A stretch of 64,000 nucleotides of DNA, from NCBI GenBank assembly GCA_027624625.1, contig JAQBWH010000002.1, positions 88,271 through 152,270 of the forward strand, given 5' to 3'. Shown piece after piece: positions 30,721 to 40,837 of the stretch (the first letter of the stretch is position 1; every line of letters begins with the position of its first letter). The stretch comes from Verrucomicrobiota bacterium (GTDB lineage Bacteria > Verrucomicrobiota > Verrucomicrobiia > Chthoniobacterales > JACTMZ01). A model generated the notes under the pieces. The model saw only the letters and a list, made by a program, of their open reading frames with translations, made no database searches and was not told where the DNA came from. The position numbers and the translations under genes are program-made.

Positions 30721-31593
30721 ATGTCCGTTCTCGTCGATAAAAACACCCGTTTGGTCGTGCAAGGCATCACCGGCAAGTCCGGCGCCTTCCACACGCGCAA
30801 CTGCATGGAATACGGCACAAATGTCGTGGCCGGCGTCACTCCCGCCCGGGGCGGCGAGAAATTCGAGGATATAGTGCCGGTCTTTGACACGGTGCACGAG
30901 GCGCGCCGGGAGACCGGTTGCAATGCCACCATGATTTTTGTTCCGCCGGAATTCGCGGCGGACGCCATTCTTGAGGCTGCCGATGCCGGGGTTGAATTAA
31001 TTGTCTGCATCACGGAGGGCATTCCGGTCATGGACATGATGCGGGTCAAAGAGCTGCTCAAGGCGAGTCCTTCCCGCCTGATCGGTCCGAATTGTCCGGG
31101 TATCATCACTCCCGGCCAGTGCAAGATAGGCATCATGCCCGGCTATATCCACAAGCCAGGTCACATCGGAGTGGTCTCCCGTTCCGGCACGCTTACTTAT
31201 GAAGCGGTCTGGCAACTGACCAGCCGCGGGGTGGGGCAGTCGACCTGCATCGGCATTGGTGGTGACCCGATCATCGGCACAACCACGCTGGACGCGGTGC
31301 AACTTTTCGCCGGGGATCCGGACACCCACGGAATCATCCTCATCGGCGAAATCGGCGGCAGTGCCGAGGAAGAAGCCGCCGCTTGGCTCAAAGAGCATTG
31401 TGACAAACCGGTAGCCGGCTTCATCGCCGGGGCCACTGCGCCTCCCGGACGCCGCATGGGCCACGCCGGCGCCATCATTTCCGGTGGGAAGGGGACTGCT
31501 TCGGCCAAGAAAGAAGCGCTCCGTGCCGCCGGTATTGCCGTGGCAGAAACGCCCAGCACCATCGCTGACACGCTGCTGGCGGTGATGAAATAA
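30721..31593 (+). CDS. sucD: Succinate-CoA ligase alpha subunit
   Basis: [67 protein letters not shown]; start set after the repeat. Confidence 0.96.
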   Translation: MSVLVDKNTRLVVQGITGKSGAFHTRNCMEYGTNVVAGVTPARGGEKFEDIVPVFDTVHEARRETGCNATMIFVPPEFAADAILEAADAGVELIVCITEGIPVMDMMRVKELLKASPSRLIGPNCPGIITPGQCKIGIMPGYIHKPGHIGVVSRSGTLTYEAVWQLTSRGVGQSTCIGIGGDPIIGTTTLDAVQLFAGDPDTHGIILIGEIGGSAEEEAAAWLKEHCDKPVAGFIAGATAPPGRRMGHAGAIISGGKGTASAKKEALRAAGIAVAETPSTIADTLLAVMK

Positions 31594-31717
31594 ATCGTCA
31601 CTCGGGGGACACAGCGGGACGGGCGGTGGTCACCGGGCAACTCTTTCCCGATGACCGGTCTTCGCCGTTTGTTGGCTGGGGGGCCGGGATGGAAACGCGC
31701 CAAGAGGCGCGGCGGGA

Positions 31718-32257
31718 TTAACCGCCGCAGGCGGCGCGGATCATCTGAACAAAAGCGGGCTCGGCTTTTTCTACGGTGGGGGCGGGACCGGTCATTTTGA
31801 CATAAACGTCGCCGTTGGGGCTTTCGAGAATAGAGCCAAGGAGGGCCTGACCTTCCAGCGGGGTGGCTGGTTGGCCGGGGATACCACTTTGGAATGTGCC
31901 GCGGGCCCGGGCAAAGGTGACTGGCACCGTTCCGATCGTTTCTTTCGCACTGGCTGCCCCTTTGCCGTCGTTGTCGCCGTCGAATTGACCGAACCAGCGG
32001 TCGATATTCTGCTGCACAGTACCGCCTTGGCCCGGTCCGAAATGGAATACGGTGATGGTGGCTTCTCCGGCTTCGCCCGTTCCTTCGGGCCCCGGAACGT
32101 GCAGCTCGGCTTTTCGCATGGTCGAGGACGGCGCGACGGAAATCCATCCCGCAGGCACGGCGAAAGTGAAGTCGCCCGCGGTGAAAGACGTGACTTCCTC
32201 TGCCCGCCCAAGAAAGGCGGACAGCAAGAGCGGGAGAAGAACGCGCGCGGCGCGCAT
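31718..32257 (-). CDS. Exported hypothetical protein
   Basis: Signal peptide (MRAARVLLPLLLSAFLGRAEE) and FAVPAGWISVAPSSTMRKAEL; no family recognised. Confidence 0.65.
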   Translation of the reverse strand: MRAARVLLPLLLSAFLGRAEEVTSFTAGDFTFAVPAGWISVAPSSTMRKAELHVPGPEGTGEAGEATITVFHFGPGQGGTVQQNIDRWFGQFDGDNDGKGAASAKETIGTVPVTFARARGTFQSGIPGQPATPLEGQALLGSILESPNGDVYVKMTGPAPTVEKAEPAFVQMIRAACGG

Positions 32258-32260
32258 GGC

Positions 32261-32650
32261 TTAACGCTTGGAGAACTGGAAGCGTTTGCGGGCACCGGGA
32301 CGACCGGGCTTTTTACGCTCTTTCATCCGCGGATCGCGGGTCAGAAGACCGTTCTTCTTAAGTTCGGGTCGCAGATTGGCGTCGAGTTTGAGCAGGGCCC
32401 GCGCAATGGCGAGGCTGGAGGCGCCGGCTTGGCCGGCGACGCCACCGCCGGAGGTTTTCAGCGTGATGTCGACGTGCTGTTTGCGTCCGGCGAGTTCGAG
32501 CGGGCGCAAGACGGCCGTCTGCAAGGTGGTCGTCGGGAAGTAATCGTTGAATTCGCGTTTGTTGACTTCGATTTTGCCGGAGCCTGCTTTGAGGCGCACG
32601 CTGGCGACGGAGGTGCGGCGGCGGCCGGTGGCGGTGTGGACGTCGGACAT
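32261..32650 (-). CDS. rpsI: 30S ribosomal protein S9
   Basis: GRRRTSVASVRLKAGSGKIEVN, GGGVAGQAGA, RDPRMKERKKPGRPGARKRFQFSKR. Confidence 0.96.
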   Translation of the reverse strand: MSDVHTATGRRRTSVASVRLKAGSGKIEVNKREFNDYFPTTTLQTAVLRPLELAGRKQHVDITLKTSGGGVAGQAGASSLAIARALLKLDANLRPELKKNGLLTRDPRMKERKKPGRPGARKRFQFSKR

Positions 32651-32652
32651 GA

Positions 32653-33084
32653 TCAGGGAAGTTTGAGTTCTTTGGGCTGCTGGGCGCTGTGCGGGTGTTC
32701 GGCACCGGCGTAGACTTTGAGTTTGGTGAACTGGGCGCGGCCGAGGCGGTTGTGGGGGATCATGCCGCGCACGGCACGTTCGACGAGCAACTCGGGACGG
32801 CGGGCCTGGCGCTTCTCGAAAGTTTCGCTTTTGTGGCCGCCGACGTATCCGGAAAAACTGGTGTAAACCTTCGCGGTGGTTTTCTTGCCGGTCACGCGCA
32901 CCTTGGAAGCGTTGATCACCACGACAAAATCGCCGGTGTCGCAATGCGGGGTGTAGACCGCTTTGTTTTTGCCGCGCAGGACGTCGGCTATTTTGGTTGC
33001 GATGCGCCCGAGGACCTGGTCTTTAGCATCCACAATCCACCAGCTGCGCTGGATTTCCTCGGCTTTGGCGGAAAAAGTTTTCAT
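32653..33084 (-). CDS. rplM: 50S ribosomal protein L13
   Basis: [54 protein letters not shown]. Confidence 0.96.
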   Translation of the reverse strand: MKTFSAKAEEIQRSWWIVDAKDQVLGRIATKIADVLRGKNKAVYTPHCDTGDFVVVINASKVRVTGKKTTAKVYTSFSGYVGGHKSETFEKRQARRPELLVERAVRGMIPHNRLGRAQFTKLKVYAGAEHPHSAQQPKELKLP

Positions 33085-33184
33085 GGCAAAATTGACCACA
33101 GAGAATATGGGTCCGGCGGCAGGGTGTCAAAAGCATTTCTCTATCTGCTTGACCCCTCATCCGGCGGGGGGGAACGTTTCCTGA

Positions 33185-35731
33185 GTGCAGAAAGGGGGAA
33201 AAAACACTGTCGGGAGCTTTTGGGATGAGGTTTTCCAGCCGGATGGCACCCCGCGTGAAATCTACCGGCCGGTCCTCGATCTCGTCCTTTCCCTCCCGCG
33301 GAGCGAGACGAGGCTGATCCTTGAGCGGCTCGAAGCCACGATGCGCGAGATGGGGGTGACCTTCGACATCGCCCGAGACCGGCCGTGGGGGCGGCATCCG
33401 TGGTGCTGCGACCTGCTGCCGGCGCTTTTCGGCGGGAGCGAGTGGGCGGAGGTGGCGGCCGGTGTGCGTCAGAGGCTGAAAGCCTTTGAACTTTTTCTCG
33501 ATGACATTCATGGCAAGAAAAGCATTCTCCATGCGCAGGTCATTCCGGCCCGCGTGGTTTTGGGCAGCCCGTTTTTCCAGCGTCCGGCGGTCGGTCTGCC
33601 GCGGCCCGGCGGCGCGTTCCTCCATTTGTCCGGCCTGGCCTTGGCCCGGCGTGCGGACGGACGTTTGGCTGTGGCGCACCACTATTTCAGCAATGCCTCG
33701 GGTATTTCTTACATGATGCAGAATCGCCGCGCGCTGACGCGTGTTTTTGCCGAAGCATTCCAGAACCACAATCCGCAGAGTATCGCGGATGCCCCGGTGT
33801 CCATTCTCGAGACGTTCCGCTCGCTTGCGCCGCGCGGGGTGGACGAACCGGTGGTGGCATTGCTCACGCCCGGGGTGGGCAGTCGCGCTTATTCGGAGCA
33901 TGGTTTTCTCGCCCGCCGCATGGGTATCCCGCTCGTGCAAGGGGGTGACCTGCTCGTCCTCGACGACCGTCTGTATCTGAAGAGTGTTTCCGGTTTGGAG
34001 CGCATCGATGTGCTCTACACGCGGGTGGCCGATGCGTGGCTCGATTCGATGGCCTTCCGCCGCGATTCGTTGCTCGGCGTGGCCGGTCTGGCCCAATGCG
34101 TGCGCGAGGGAACGGTCGCGGTGGCCAATGCGATGGGCAGTCAGTTGGCCGACGACCGTGCTCTCCTGCCGTTTTCCGGACGGATCATCCGTTTTTATCT
34201 CGGGGAAGACGAAATCCTGCCCACTTTGTGCACATGGTGGATGGGTGATCTCGACCAGCGCGACCAGGTGGTCGGGTCGCTCGCGGATTACGACATCCGT
34301 CCGCTCTACGGGGAGCCCTACCTTTACCATGGGGGAAGCGGCAAGGCGGATATGGCCAAGTTGCAACGTCTCCTCCGCGAGGAACCGCACAACTACGTGG
34401 CCCAACCGCGCGGTACCGGGGCGGCTACCGTGTGCCTCGACCGCAAGGGCGGGATCAATGACCGTCGACAAGATCACATTGTTTTCGCCCTGCGCGGCGC
34501 GGCTGGTGACTACGAGGTGTTTCCGGGAGCCCTGACCCGCGTTTCGTCCGGGGAAAGCAATTTCACGGCTTCGGAATTGGGTGGCGGCAGCAAGGACACC
34601 TGGGTGCTGGCCACCGACCATGAGGCTGGCGCCCGTACTTTGGTCGTCAATCGCGCGGTCGAGATCCACGCCCCGCAAGCCCGGGTGACCAGCCGCGTGG
34701 CCGACTCGTTTTATTGGCTGGGGCGTTACCTCGAGCGTGCGCAGAACCTCTCTTACATGGTCGGCGTGGTGGAAAGCCTCGAGACCGAGGAACTCAACCG
34801 GGCCGAGCGCCAACTTTACCGTCCGGTCTGGAATCGTGTGCTACCTCCGCTCGAAAACCGCCAGGTGGGGCGCAAGCGCGGCATTTCCAGTGCGCTCGAG
34901 CGCTACCATCTCGTGCTCGATGGTCGCGAGGAGGGTTCGGTCTGCAGTACGTTGCGCCGCGCCGTGCGCAATGCCGGTCAGATCATGGAGTGCCTGAGTG
35001 TTGAAGCCTACGGCGTGCTCCGCAATCTCGAGGGGCGTTTTACCCGCGCGCGGTTCCGTCCGGGTGCGGACGAGGCGTCGCTGGCCCTCGCTACGCAGCG
35101 CTTCAGTGCGGAAGCTACCTCGGGCATCGCGGAATTTTTCGGCATGGCGGAATCAACCATGCTGGCCGATCGCGGTTGGAATTTCTGCCTCCTCGGCCAG
35201 CAATTCGAGCGCGCGGCCATCACGGCCCATGCCGGGCTGGGCCTGTTCAAATCGGTCGCGCGCCGCACGGAAAAAGCGCCGGACCCCGCCGGGCATGCGG
35301 TGGAAATCGAGTTGTCCGCCTTCCTTCGCTTGCTCGGGTCGCGCGATGCCTACCGGCGAGTCTATAAAATGCGCGCCGAGCCGGTCCCCGTGTTGAGCCT
35401 GCTTTACGACAACCCGGACATGCCGCGTTCAGTGCTTCGTTGTCTCGGGCGTTGCCAGCACCTGCTCGGGCCGAAGGAGGATGATTCTCCCGGGATGATC
35501 CGCACGCGCGGCGCGCTCGAGGCGACGATGAAACTTGTCGCCGGGGCGAATTGGCCGTCCTATCTGCTGCCCGCCACCATGGGTTCCGGCGAAGCAGGCG
35601 GCGGGGTGCAACTTGATCCGGAGCGTCTCGATCGTTTGGTTGCCCTGCTCACCGACATCAGCGAGCGGACCTACGCCATTGATGACGTCATCGCCGACGG
35701 ATTTATCCACCACCAGATCCTCCTCGACTGA
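33185..35731 (+). CDS. Fusion of circularly permuted ATP-grasp type 2 and alpha-E domains
   Basis: GTG start; SFWDEVFQPDGTPREIYRPVL, FLDDIHGKKSILH, VANAMGSQLADDRALLPFSGRIIRFYLGEDEILPT, YVAQPR (ATP-grasp half); SRVADSFYWLGRYLERAQNLSYMV, FLLLGQQFERA-type alpha-E half. Confidence 0.88.
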   Translation: MQKGGKNTVGSFWDEVFQPDGTPREIYRPVLDLVLSLPRSETRLILERLEATMREMGVTFDIARDRPWGRHPWCCDLLPALFGGSEWAEVAAGVRQRLKAFELFLDDIHGKKSILHAQVIPARVVLGSPFFQRPAVGLPRPGGAFLHLSGLALARRADGRLAVAHHYFSNASGISYMMQNRRALTRVFAEAFQNHNPQSIADAPVSILETFRSLAPRGVDEPVVALLTPGVGSRAYSEHGFLARRMGIPLVQGGDLLVLDDRLYLKSVSGLERIDVLYTRVADAWLDSMAFRRDSLLGVAGLAQCVREGTVAVANAMGSQLADDRALLPFSGRIIRFYLGEDEILPTLCTWWMGDLDQRDQVVGSLADYDIRPLYGEPYLYHGGSGKADMAKLQRLLREEPHNYVAQPRGTGAATVCLDRKGGINDRRQDHIVFALRGAAGDYEVFPGALTRVSSGESNFTASELGGGSKDTWVLATDHEAGARTLVVNRAVEIHAPQARVTSRVADSFYWLGRYLERAQNLSYMVGVVESLETEELNRAERQLYRPVWNRVLPPLENRQVGRKRGISSALERYHLVLDGREEGSVCSTLRRAVRNAGQIMECLSVEAYGVLRNLEGRFTRARFRPGADEASLALATQRFSAEATSGIAEFFGMAESTMLADRGWNFCLLGQQFERAAITAHAGLGLFKSVARRTEKAPDPAGHAVEIELSAFLRLLGSRDAYRRVYKMRAEPVPVLSLLYDNPDMPRSVLRCLGRCQHLLGPKEDDSPGMIRTRGALEATMKLVAGANWPSYLLPATMGSGEAGGGVQLDPERLDRLVALLTDISERTYAIDDVIADGFIHHQILLD

Positions 35732-36600
35732 TGCGTTTCGAGATTTTGCACACGACCGACTACCGCTACGAAGAACCGGCCAGCGAGGCCTACGTCGAAG
35801 CGCGTTTGACGCCACCCTCCCGACCGTCCCAGCGGATCGCAGCCCATGACCTGACCTTTCATCCGGTCGGGCCGTCGTCGACCTACGTGGATTATTTCGG
35901 CAATCCGACGTCATTTTATTCCATGGTCAAGCGCCACGATCATCTGCGGGTGAGCAACCGCCTCCTGGTCGACACCTCGCCATCCCGGGTGCCCGCGGAA
36001 GCTCTCGAGCTCACCATCGGGGAGGCGCGCCAAATCCTTTCGTCGGTCGGCACGGATATCTTCGACTACCTGCGGACTTCTCCGGCCGTACCCACGGGCG
36101 GCGATGCCACGGCTTGGGGGCGCCGGTGGTTGCGGTCGGACGCCAAGCTGTGCGCCGCTCTCGAAGCGCTCAATGGTGCGATCCACCGCGAATTCCGCTA
36201 CCAGAAAGGTTCGACGGAAAACTCGACACCGCTCGCGGCTATTTGGAAGGCGCGGGCCGGAGTTTGCCAGGACTTCGCCCACCTCATGCTCTCCGTGCTC
36301 CGTACCTCGGGGTTGGCGGCGCGCTACGTTTGCGGCTACATCGAAACCGATCCACCCAAGGAGGGCCGTGGTCTGACCGGGGCGGTGGCCACTCACGCGT
36401 GGGTCGAAGTTCTGGTTCCCGGGATGCACTGGGTTGCCCTCGACCCGACCAATGACCAATGGTGCGGTGAGCGTCATGTCGCGGTCTCTTTCGGCCGGGA
36501 TTTTTCCGACGCCACGCCGCTGCGGGGCACGTTCAAGGGCAGCGGGGGGCAACAATTGTCGGTCGAGGTGCGGATGAAGCGCGTGGAGGGCTCGTGGTGA
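35731..36600 (+). CDS. Transglutaminase-like protein
   Basis: ILHTTDYRYEEPASEAYVEARLTP N-domain, catalytic GVCQDFAHL, HAWVEV, DPTN. Confidence 0.92.
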   Translation: MRFEILHTTDYRYEEPASEAYVEARLTPPSRPSQRIAAHDLTFHPVGPSSTYVDYFGNPTSFYSMVKRHDHLRVSNRLLVDTSPSRVPAEALELTIGEARQILSSVGTDIFDYLRTSPAVPTGGDATAWGRRWLRSDAKLCAALEALNGAIHREFRYQKGSTENSTPLAAIWKARAGVCQDFAHLMLSVLRTSGLAARYVCGYIETDPPKEGRGLTGAVATHAWVEVLVPGMHWVALDPTNDQWCGERHVAVSFGRDFSDATPLRGTFKGSGGQQLSVEVRMKRVEGSW

Positions 36601-37439
36601 AGCTGATCATTTCTTACCGGGCGGAATACGTTTACGAGGAGGCAGTGAGTCTGTCGCCGCACATCGTGCGCTTGTTTCCCCGCGATGCTCTGCATGCGAG
36701 GGTCGAGGATTTTGCCTTCACGACCAACGATTCGGCGGACATCAGTTGGCGGCGTGACCTTTTCGACAACATCGTGGCCGGTTGCTTTTATCCGCGGGAG
36801 GAATCACGACTCGTCTTTTCCCTTGAGGCCCGCATCTCCGCGGCTGAACGCAATCCGTTCGGTTTCCTCCTTGAGGACCGGGCGCTCCAGTGGCCGGCTG
36901 ACTACAACGCGCGTGAGCGAGAATTGCTTGGAGCCTATTTCGCCGGTCTGACCGGGAATTGGCCGGCGGCGCTTTGTCCGGTTGCCGGGGCAGACACCGT
37001 CGAAACGCTCGTGGCCATGAACGAGTGGATCCACACGAACATCGCCTACGAGCGCCGCGAGGAAGGCGAGGCGTTCGCGCCGGAGGAAACGCTGCAGCAT
37101 GGGCGAGGGGCCTGCCGGGACACCGCGGTTCTGCTCGCTGCGGTCCTGCGCTCCAGCGGCCTCGCGGCGCGGTTGGCCAGCGGATATTTGTGGGAAAGCG
37201 CGAGTGATCCGGCCGATCGTAAGGCGGAAAGCGCCTTGCACGCTTGGACCGAGGTCTATCTTCCCGGCGCAGGCTGGCTCGCCTTGGATCCCTCCAATGG
37301 TGTGCTGACCGATCATCATTATCTGACCGCTGCGGTCGGAGTGCTTCCGGAAGACATCGCCCCGGTGACGGGCCGCTATTTTGGCCACCGCACCATCCCG
37401 CACCGCCTGACCACCTCGCTCAAGATCGAACGTCCATGA
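36594..37439 (+). CDS. Transglutaminase-like protein (second, divergent paralogue)
   Basis: GTG start; GACRDTAVLLAAVLRSSGLAAR, LHAWTEVYLPGAGWLALDPSNG. Confidence 0.9.
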   Translation: MVKLIISYRAEYVYEEAVSLSPHIVRLFPRDALHARVEDFAFTTNDSADISWRRDLFDNIVAGCFYPREESRLVFSLEARISAAERNPFGFLLEDRALQWPADYNARERELLGAYFAGLTGNWPAALCPVAGADTVETLVAMNEWIHTNIAYERREEGEAFAPEETLQHGRGACRDTAVLLAAVLRSSGLAARLASGYLWESASDPADRKAESALHAWTEVYLPGAGWLALDPSNGVLTDHHYLTAAVGVLPEDIAPVTGRYFGHRTIPHRLTTSLKIERP

Positions 37440-39418
37440 AGGCCACCATCTCCACGATTGACCGCATTTTCCGGGAGAAGGGCGTGGTCCTGACCCTCGG
37501 GGCCGAGCCGACGTGTGTGCCGGTTCATCCGGAGGGTGCGGAGTGGTCCTACGCGGCGACTGGTCCGACGAAATTGGGCTACGCGCGCAAGTTGGCCCGG
37601 GCTTTGCTGGCTCGTGACCTTCGCGGCGGTGTGGTAATTTTTGCGCCGGGCAAACTTTATCCCGGTGAAGTCAATCCGCGCTGGGCTTTGCATGTGGCGG
37701 CGCGGCGCGATGGTCAGGTGTTGTGGCCGGCCCGGCGGGTCAAACGTCCGGCCGTGTCGGCCGATGCCTCCAGGCTTCTGCGCGCGCTCTGCGGGGACCT
37801 CGCACTGTCGCGAGCGCCGCAGCGATTGTCGGATCCGCTTGCGCGCTCCGCCGTGTGGGTTCTGCCGCTTGATCATGATGGCGGCAAGTGGTCCGCGTCG
37901 GCTTGGACTTGGCCGCCTGACAGTGCCTTGGTCTCTGCGGAGGGTCCCGCCGGATTGCGGTTGCCGTGGGATCTGGCCCGGGGCAAGGGGTTGAAGCGCG
38001 CGTTGACTGTGAACGTGGTCGACGGCCGCCTGCAGGTTTTTCTGCCCCCGCTGTTGCAGGAAACCTTCGTGGCCTTGCTTGCCGCGATCGATCGGTCGCT
38101 TCCGACAGGCGTCGGTTGTGATTTGTCCGGCTATATGCCCGAGGATACCGCGGAGTGCTGGCGCGGACTGGTCATCGCCGCCGACCCGGGGGTGCTCGAG
38201 ATCAACCTGCCGCCGTGCGCGGAGTGGCAGGAATACGATGCCTGGCTGCGCATCCTCAAGCGGGCGCAAAAGGTCGCGGGACTGGTCACATGGAAGCTGG
38301 GCAAGGATGGGCGGAAGGCGGGCACGGGGGGCGGCCACCATCTGCTTTTTGGCGGCCCGACCGTGGAGGAGAACCCTTTTTTCACGCGGCCCGGATGGAT
38401 TGCTTCCATCCTGCGCTTTTGGCAACACCATCCCTCGCTGTCCTACGCCTTCACCGGAACCTACGTCGGTTCGTCCTCGCAGGCACCGCGGGCGGACGAA
38501 TCAGGCAAGAGTCTGCCGGACTTGGAAATGGCCTATGCCTGGCTGGAAAAATTGCCGCCCGGACAGGACTACCGCCAGCGCGTCACGGACACATTGATCC
38601 ATCTGCAAAGCGACACGGCGGGCAACACCCACCGCTCGGAAGCGAGCTTCGACAAGTTTTGGAACACGCGGTTTCCCGGTGGCACGCGTGGCCTGATCGA
38701 GTTTCGCGCGCTGGAGTCGCTGCCGGAAGTGCGCTGGGCCTCGGCCATCGCGCTGCTCTGGGTTGCGCTGGCTGCGCATCTCTTGGCCCGGCCGTTCCGT
38801 TCGGCCCTCAAGGACTTCGGGGATGCGTTGCACGACCGGTATTTTCTGCCCACCGTGCTGGAGGCGGATTTCTCCATGGTGCTGTCGGAATTGGCGGCGC
38901 GGGGGTTGCCCATGGACGAAAAGACTTTTCGCGAGGTCTGGCATTGGAGATTTCCGGTTTTGCTCAAAACTCCTGACGGGTTGCTCGTGCGGCGCGCCCT
39001 TGAGTCTTGGCCGCTCTTGTGCGAGACGCCGCTCGAGGGAGGATCGACCAGCCGTTTTGTGGACTCCTCGCTCGAGCGTATCGAATTGCGTGCCGAGGCA
39101 GAGTTCGCCCGAAGTCAGGAGATCCGCATCAACGGGCGGCTCCTCCCGCTGCGCGGGTGGAAGGACGGGCAGTGGCTGGCTGGCCTGCGCTACCGCTCGT
39201 CCGCGCTCTATCCCTCCCTCCATCCCGGCATCCCGGTCCAATTGCCTCTCATTCTGGAAATCACGGGTTCTGGCCCGCCCCGCCGCTTCGTTCTGCGCGA
39301 TACGCCGGCGCGGTTTGCCAAGTTCAAAGGTTCACGGCCCGAGGACGGACCAGCGTGTCGGCGCGCCCATCCCTCGCATTTTTCCTACGACCTCCGTCTG
39401 GGGGAGTTAGCCGGATAG
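37436..39418 (+). CDS. DUF2126 / putative amidoligase
   Basis: LTLGAEPTCVPV, DPGVLEINLPPCAEWQEYDAWL, KAGTGGGHHLLFGGPTVEENPFFTRP, FTGTYVGSSSQAPRADES. Confidence 0.88.
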   Translation: MKATISTIDRIFREKGVVLTLGAEPTCVPVHPEGAEWSYAATGPTKLGYARKLARALLARDLRGGVVIFAPGKLYPGEVNPRWALHVAARRDGQVLWPARRVKRPAVSADASRLLRALCGDLALSRAPQRLSDPLARSAVWVLPLDHDGGKWSASAWTWPPDSALVSAEGPAGLRLPWDLARGKGLKRALTVNVVDGRLQVFLPPLLQETFVALLAAIDRSLPTGVGCDLSGYMPEDTAECWRGLVIAADPGVLEINLPPCAEWQEYDAWLRILKRAQKVAGLVTWKLGKDGRKAGTGGGHHLLFGGPTVEENPFFTRPGWIASILRFWQHHPSLSYAFTGTYVGSSSQAPRADESGKSLPDLEMAYAWLEKLPPGQDYRQRVTDTLIHLQSDTAGNTHRSEASFDKFWNTRFPGGTRGLIEFRALESLPEVRWASAIALLWVALAAHLLARPFRSALKDFGDALHDRYFLPTVLEADFSMVLSELAARGLPMDEKTFREVWHWRFPVLLKTPDGLLVRRALESWPLLCETPLEGGSTSRFVDSSLERIELRAEAEFARSQEIRINGRLLPLRGWKDGQWLAGLRYRSSALYPSLHPGIPVQLPLILEITGSGPPRRFVLRDTPARFAKFKGSRPEDGPACRRAHPSHFSYDLRLGELAG

Positions 39419-39425
39419 CATAGTG

Positions 39426-40037
39426 ATGGTGGAAACTGCATCCCTCATTCTTGTCGCGGTCATGGCTGCCGGACTGGGGCCGAAACTGGCTTGGTCCGAC
39501 CACAGCGGCTGGAAAATGGCCCCGGAATTCGCGCTGGCCGGAGTCGATGGCGGCCCGGCTGCTCCGACCCAAATTCGGGCCCGCTGGAATGAATCTTGGC
39601 TGTTCGTCGAATTTGTCTGCCGTGACACTGCCCTTGTCGCGCCGGGTCGCGTCGACGGTGAGGATCACTTCAGGATCGGTGATGTTGTCGAAGTGTTTGT
39701 CGCGCGTCGCGGAAAACCGGACTATATTGAACTCCATGCCACGCCGGAAAGTCGTCAGACTGTTTATGCTTTCCGCGACTACCGTCGTGCCGCGGAGGCT
39801 CCGGAAGGCATGGTGGTACAGGCTGGACGGATCGAAGGTGGCTGGCGCGCGATACTCGCCTTACCCTGGGATGCCTTGGGCGGAAGACCGGGCCATGACG
39901 AGTGGGAATTCCTGGCCGGACGTTATGACTATGACAAAGTTGGCGGCCGGCCGGCTTTGTCCTCCTTTCCGGCCCAGAAGGGCAAACCTGACTTCCATGA
40001 CCGCGCCCGTTATGCCCGGCTGACGCTGCAACGATGA
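39426..40037 (+). CDS. Exported CBM9-like/DOMON-like protein
   Basis: RARWNESWLFVEFVCRDTAL, VDGEDHFRIGDVVEVFVARRG, YIELHATPESRQTVYAF, GGWRAILALPWDALG. Confidence 0.6.
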   Translation: MVETASLILVAVMAAGLGPKLAWSDHSGWKMAPEFALAGVDGGPAAPTQIRARWNESWLFVEFVCRDTALVAPGRVDGEDHFRIGDVVEVFVARRGKPDYIELHATPESRQTVYAFRDYRRAAEAPEGMVVQAGRIEGGWRAILALPWDALGGRPGHDEWEFLAGRYDYDKVGGRPALSSFPAQKGKPDFHDRARYARLTLQR

Positions 40038-40765
40038 AAGTGTTCCTGCCGCTTGTTCTCCTTGCGACCGGCTGTTCTTCGGTCAGTGTGCTGCAAGAAC
40101 GTGAAAATGCCTCCCTGGCTCCCACCGCGCGGCCCGTCGTGTTCTATGTCCGTCCCTTCGAGGTGCGGCGCGGGGCGGAGTTCGACGCGGCGTCGGCCAA
40201 GGCGAACGAGGATGTTCCGGCCAAAGTTGGCTCGTTGGTGGCCGACGGCATCATGTCCAAGGCCGGGGAGTGGGTTGCGCCGGGACGTCTCTTGGAATCC
40301 GATGCGGCCACCCCGTCCGAGGGCCTGCTCGTGCGGGGAAAAATCCTCCGGGTGCGGCAAGGCAGCCGTGCTTTGCGCATGGCGGTCGGGCTCGGTGCCG
40401 GACGCACCCGTTTGGAAACGTCGGTGCGCGTTTTTAATCTCGCGGCCTCGACCACTGAGCCATGGCTGTCTTTCGAGACCACCGGCGGGAGCAACATGGA
40501 ACCCGGCATGGCCGGTGCCCTCTTGCCCTCGCCATTAACCATTCCGATTGCCGTGAGCGTGGCCAGCGGCGCGGTGACCGCCGGCGCAATCGGGGCGAAA
40601 GGTGTCACCCAGGATGCCCTGCGCACGGGCCGGGTCATTGCCGCTACCGTGCACGACAAGCTGGTCGCCGGGGGGCTGACCAAAAGGGCAACCGGCGTGA
40701 AGCGGGCGGGACGTTTCTCCACGCCGGTCGGCGAGGTGTCGCTTCCGGGGGTCGGGGCGGAGTGA
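40034..40765 (+). CDS. Putative lipoprotein, DUF4410-like
   Basis: Lipobox LLATGC; VRGKILRVRQGSRALRMAVGLGAGRTRLETSVRVF. Confidence 0.6.
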   Translation: MKVFLPLVLLATGCSSVSVLQERENASLAPTARPVVFYVRPFEVRRGAEFDAASAKANEDVPAKVGSLVADGIMSKAGEWVAPGRLLESDAATPSEGLLVRGKILRVRQGSRALRMAVGLGAGRTRLETSVRVFNLAASTTEPWLSFETTGGSNMEPGMAGALLPSPLTIPIAVSVASGAVTAGAIGAKGVTQDALRTGRVIAATVHDKLVAGGLTKRATGVKRAGRFSTPVGEVSLPGVGAE

Positions 40766-40837
40766 CCGTCTTGCCGGCCGCGCTCCTCCGCCGGCGGTTT
40801 CTGGGGCGGGGAGTGCAACTCCGACGGAGCGAGCAGT

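Noticed and set aside
33023-34813. 596-aa minus-strand ORF
   Set aside because: Antisense to the ATP-grasp/alpha-E gene; composition typical of an antisense frame.
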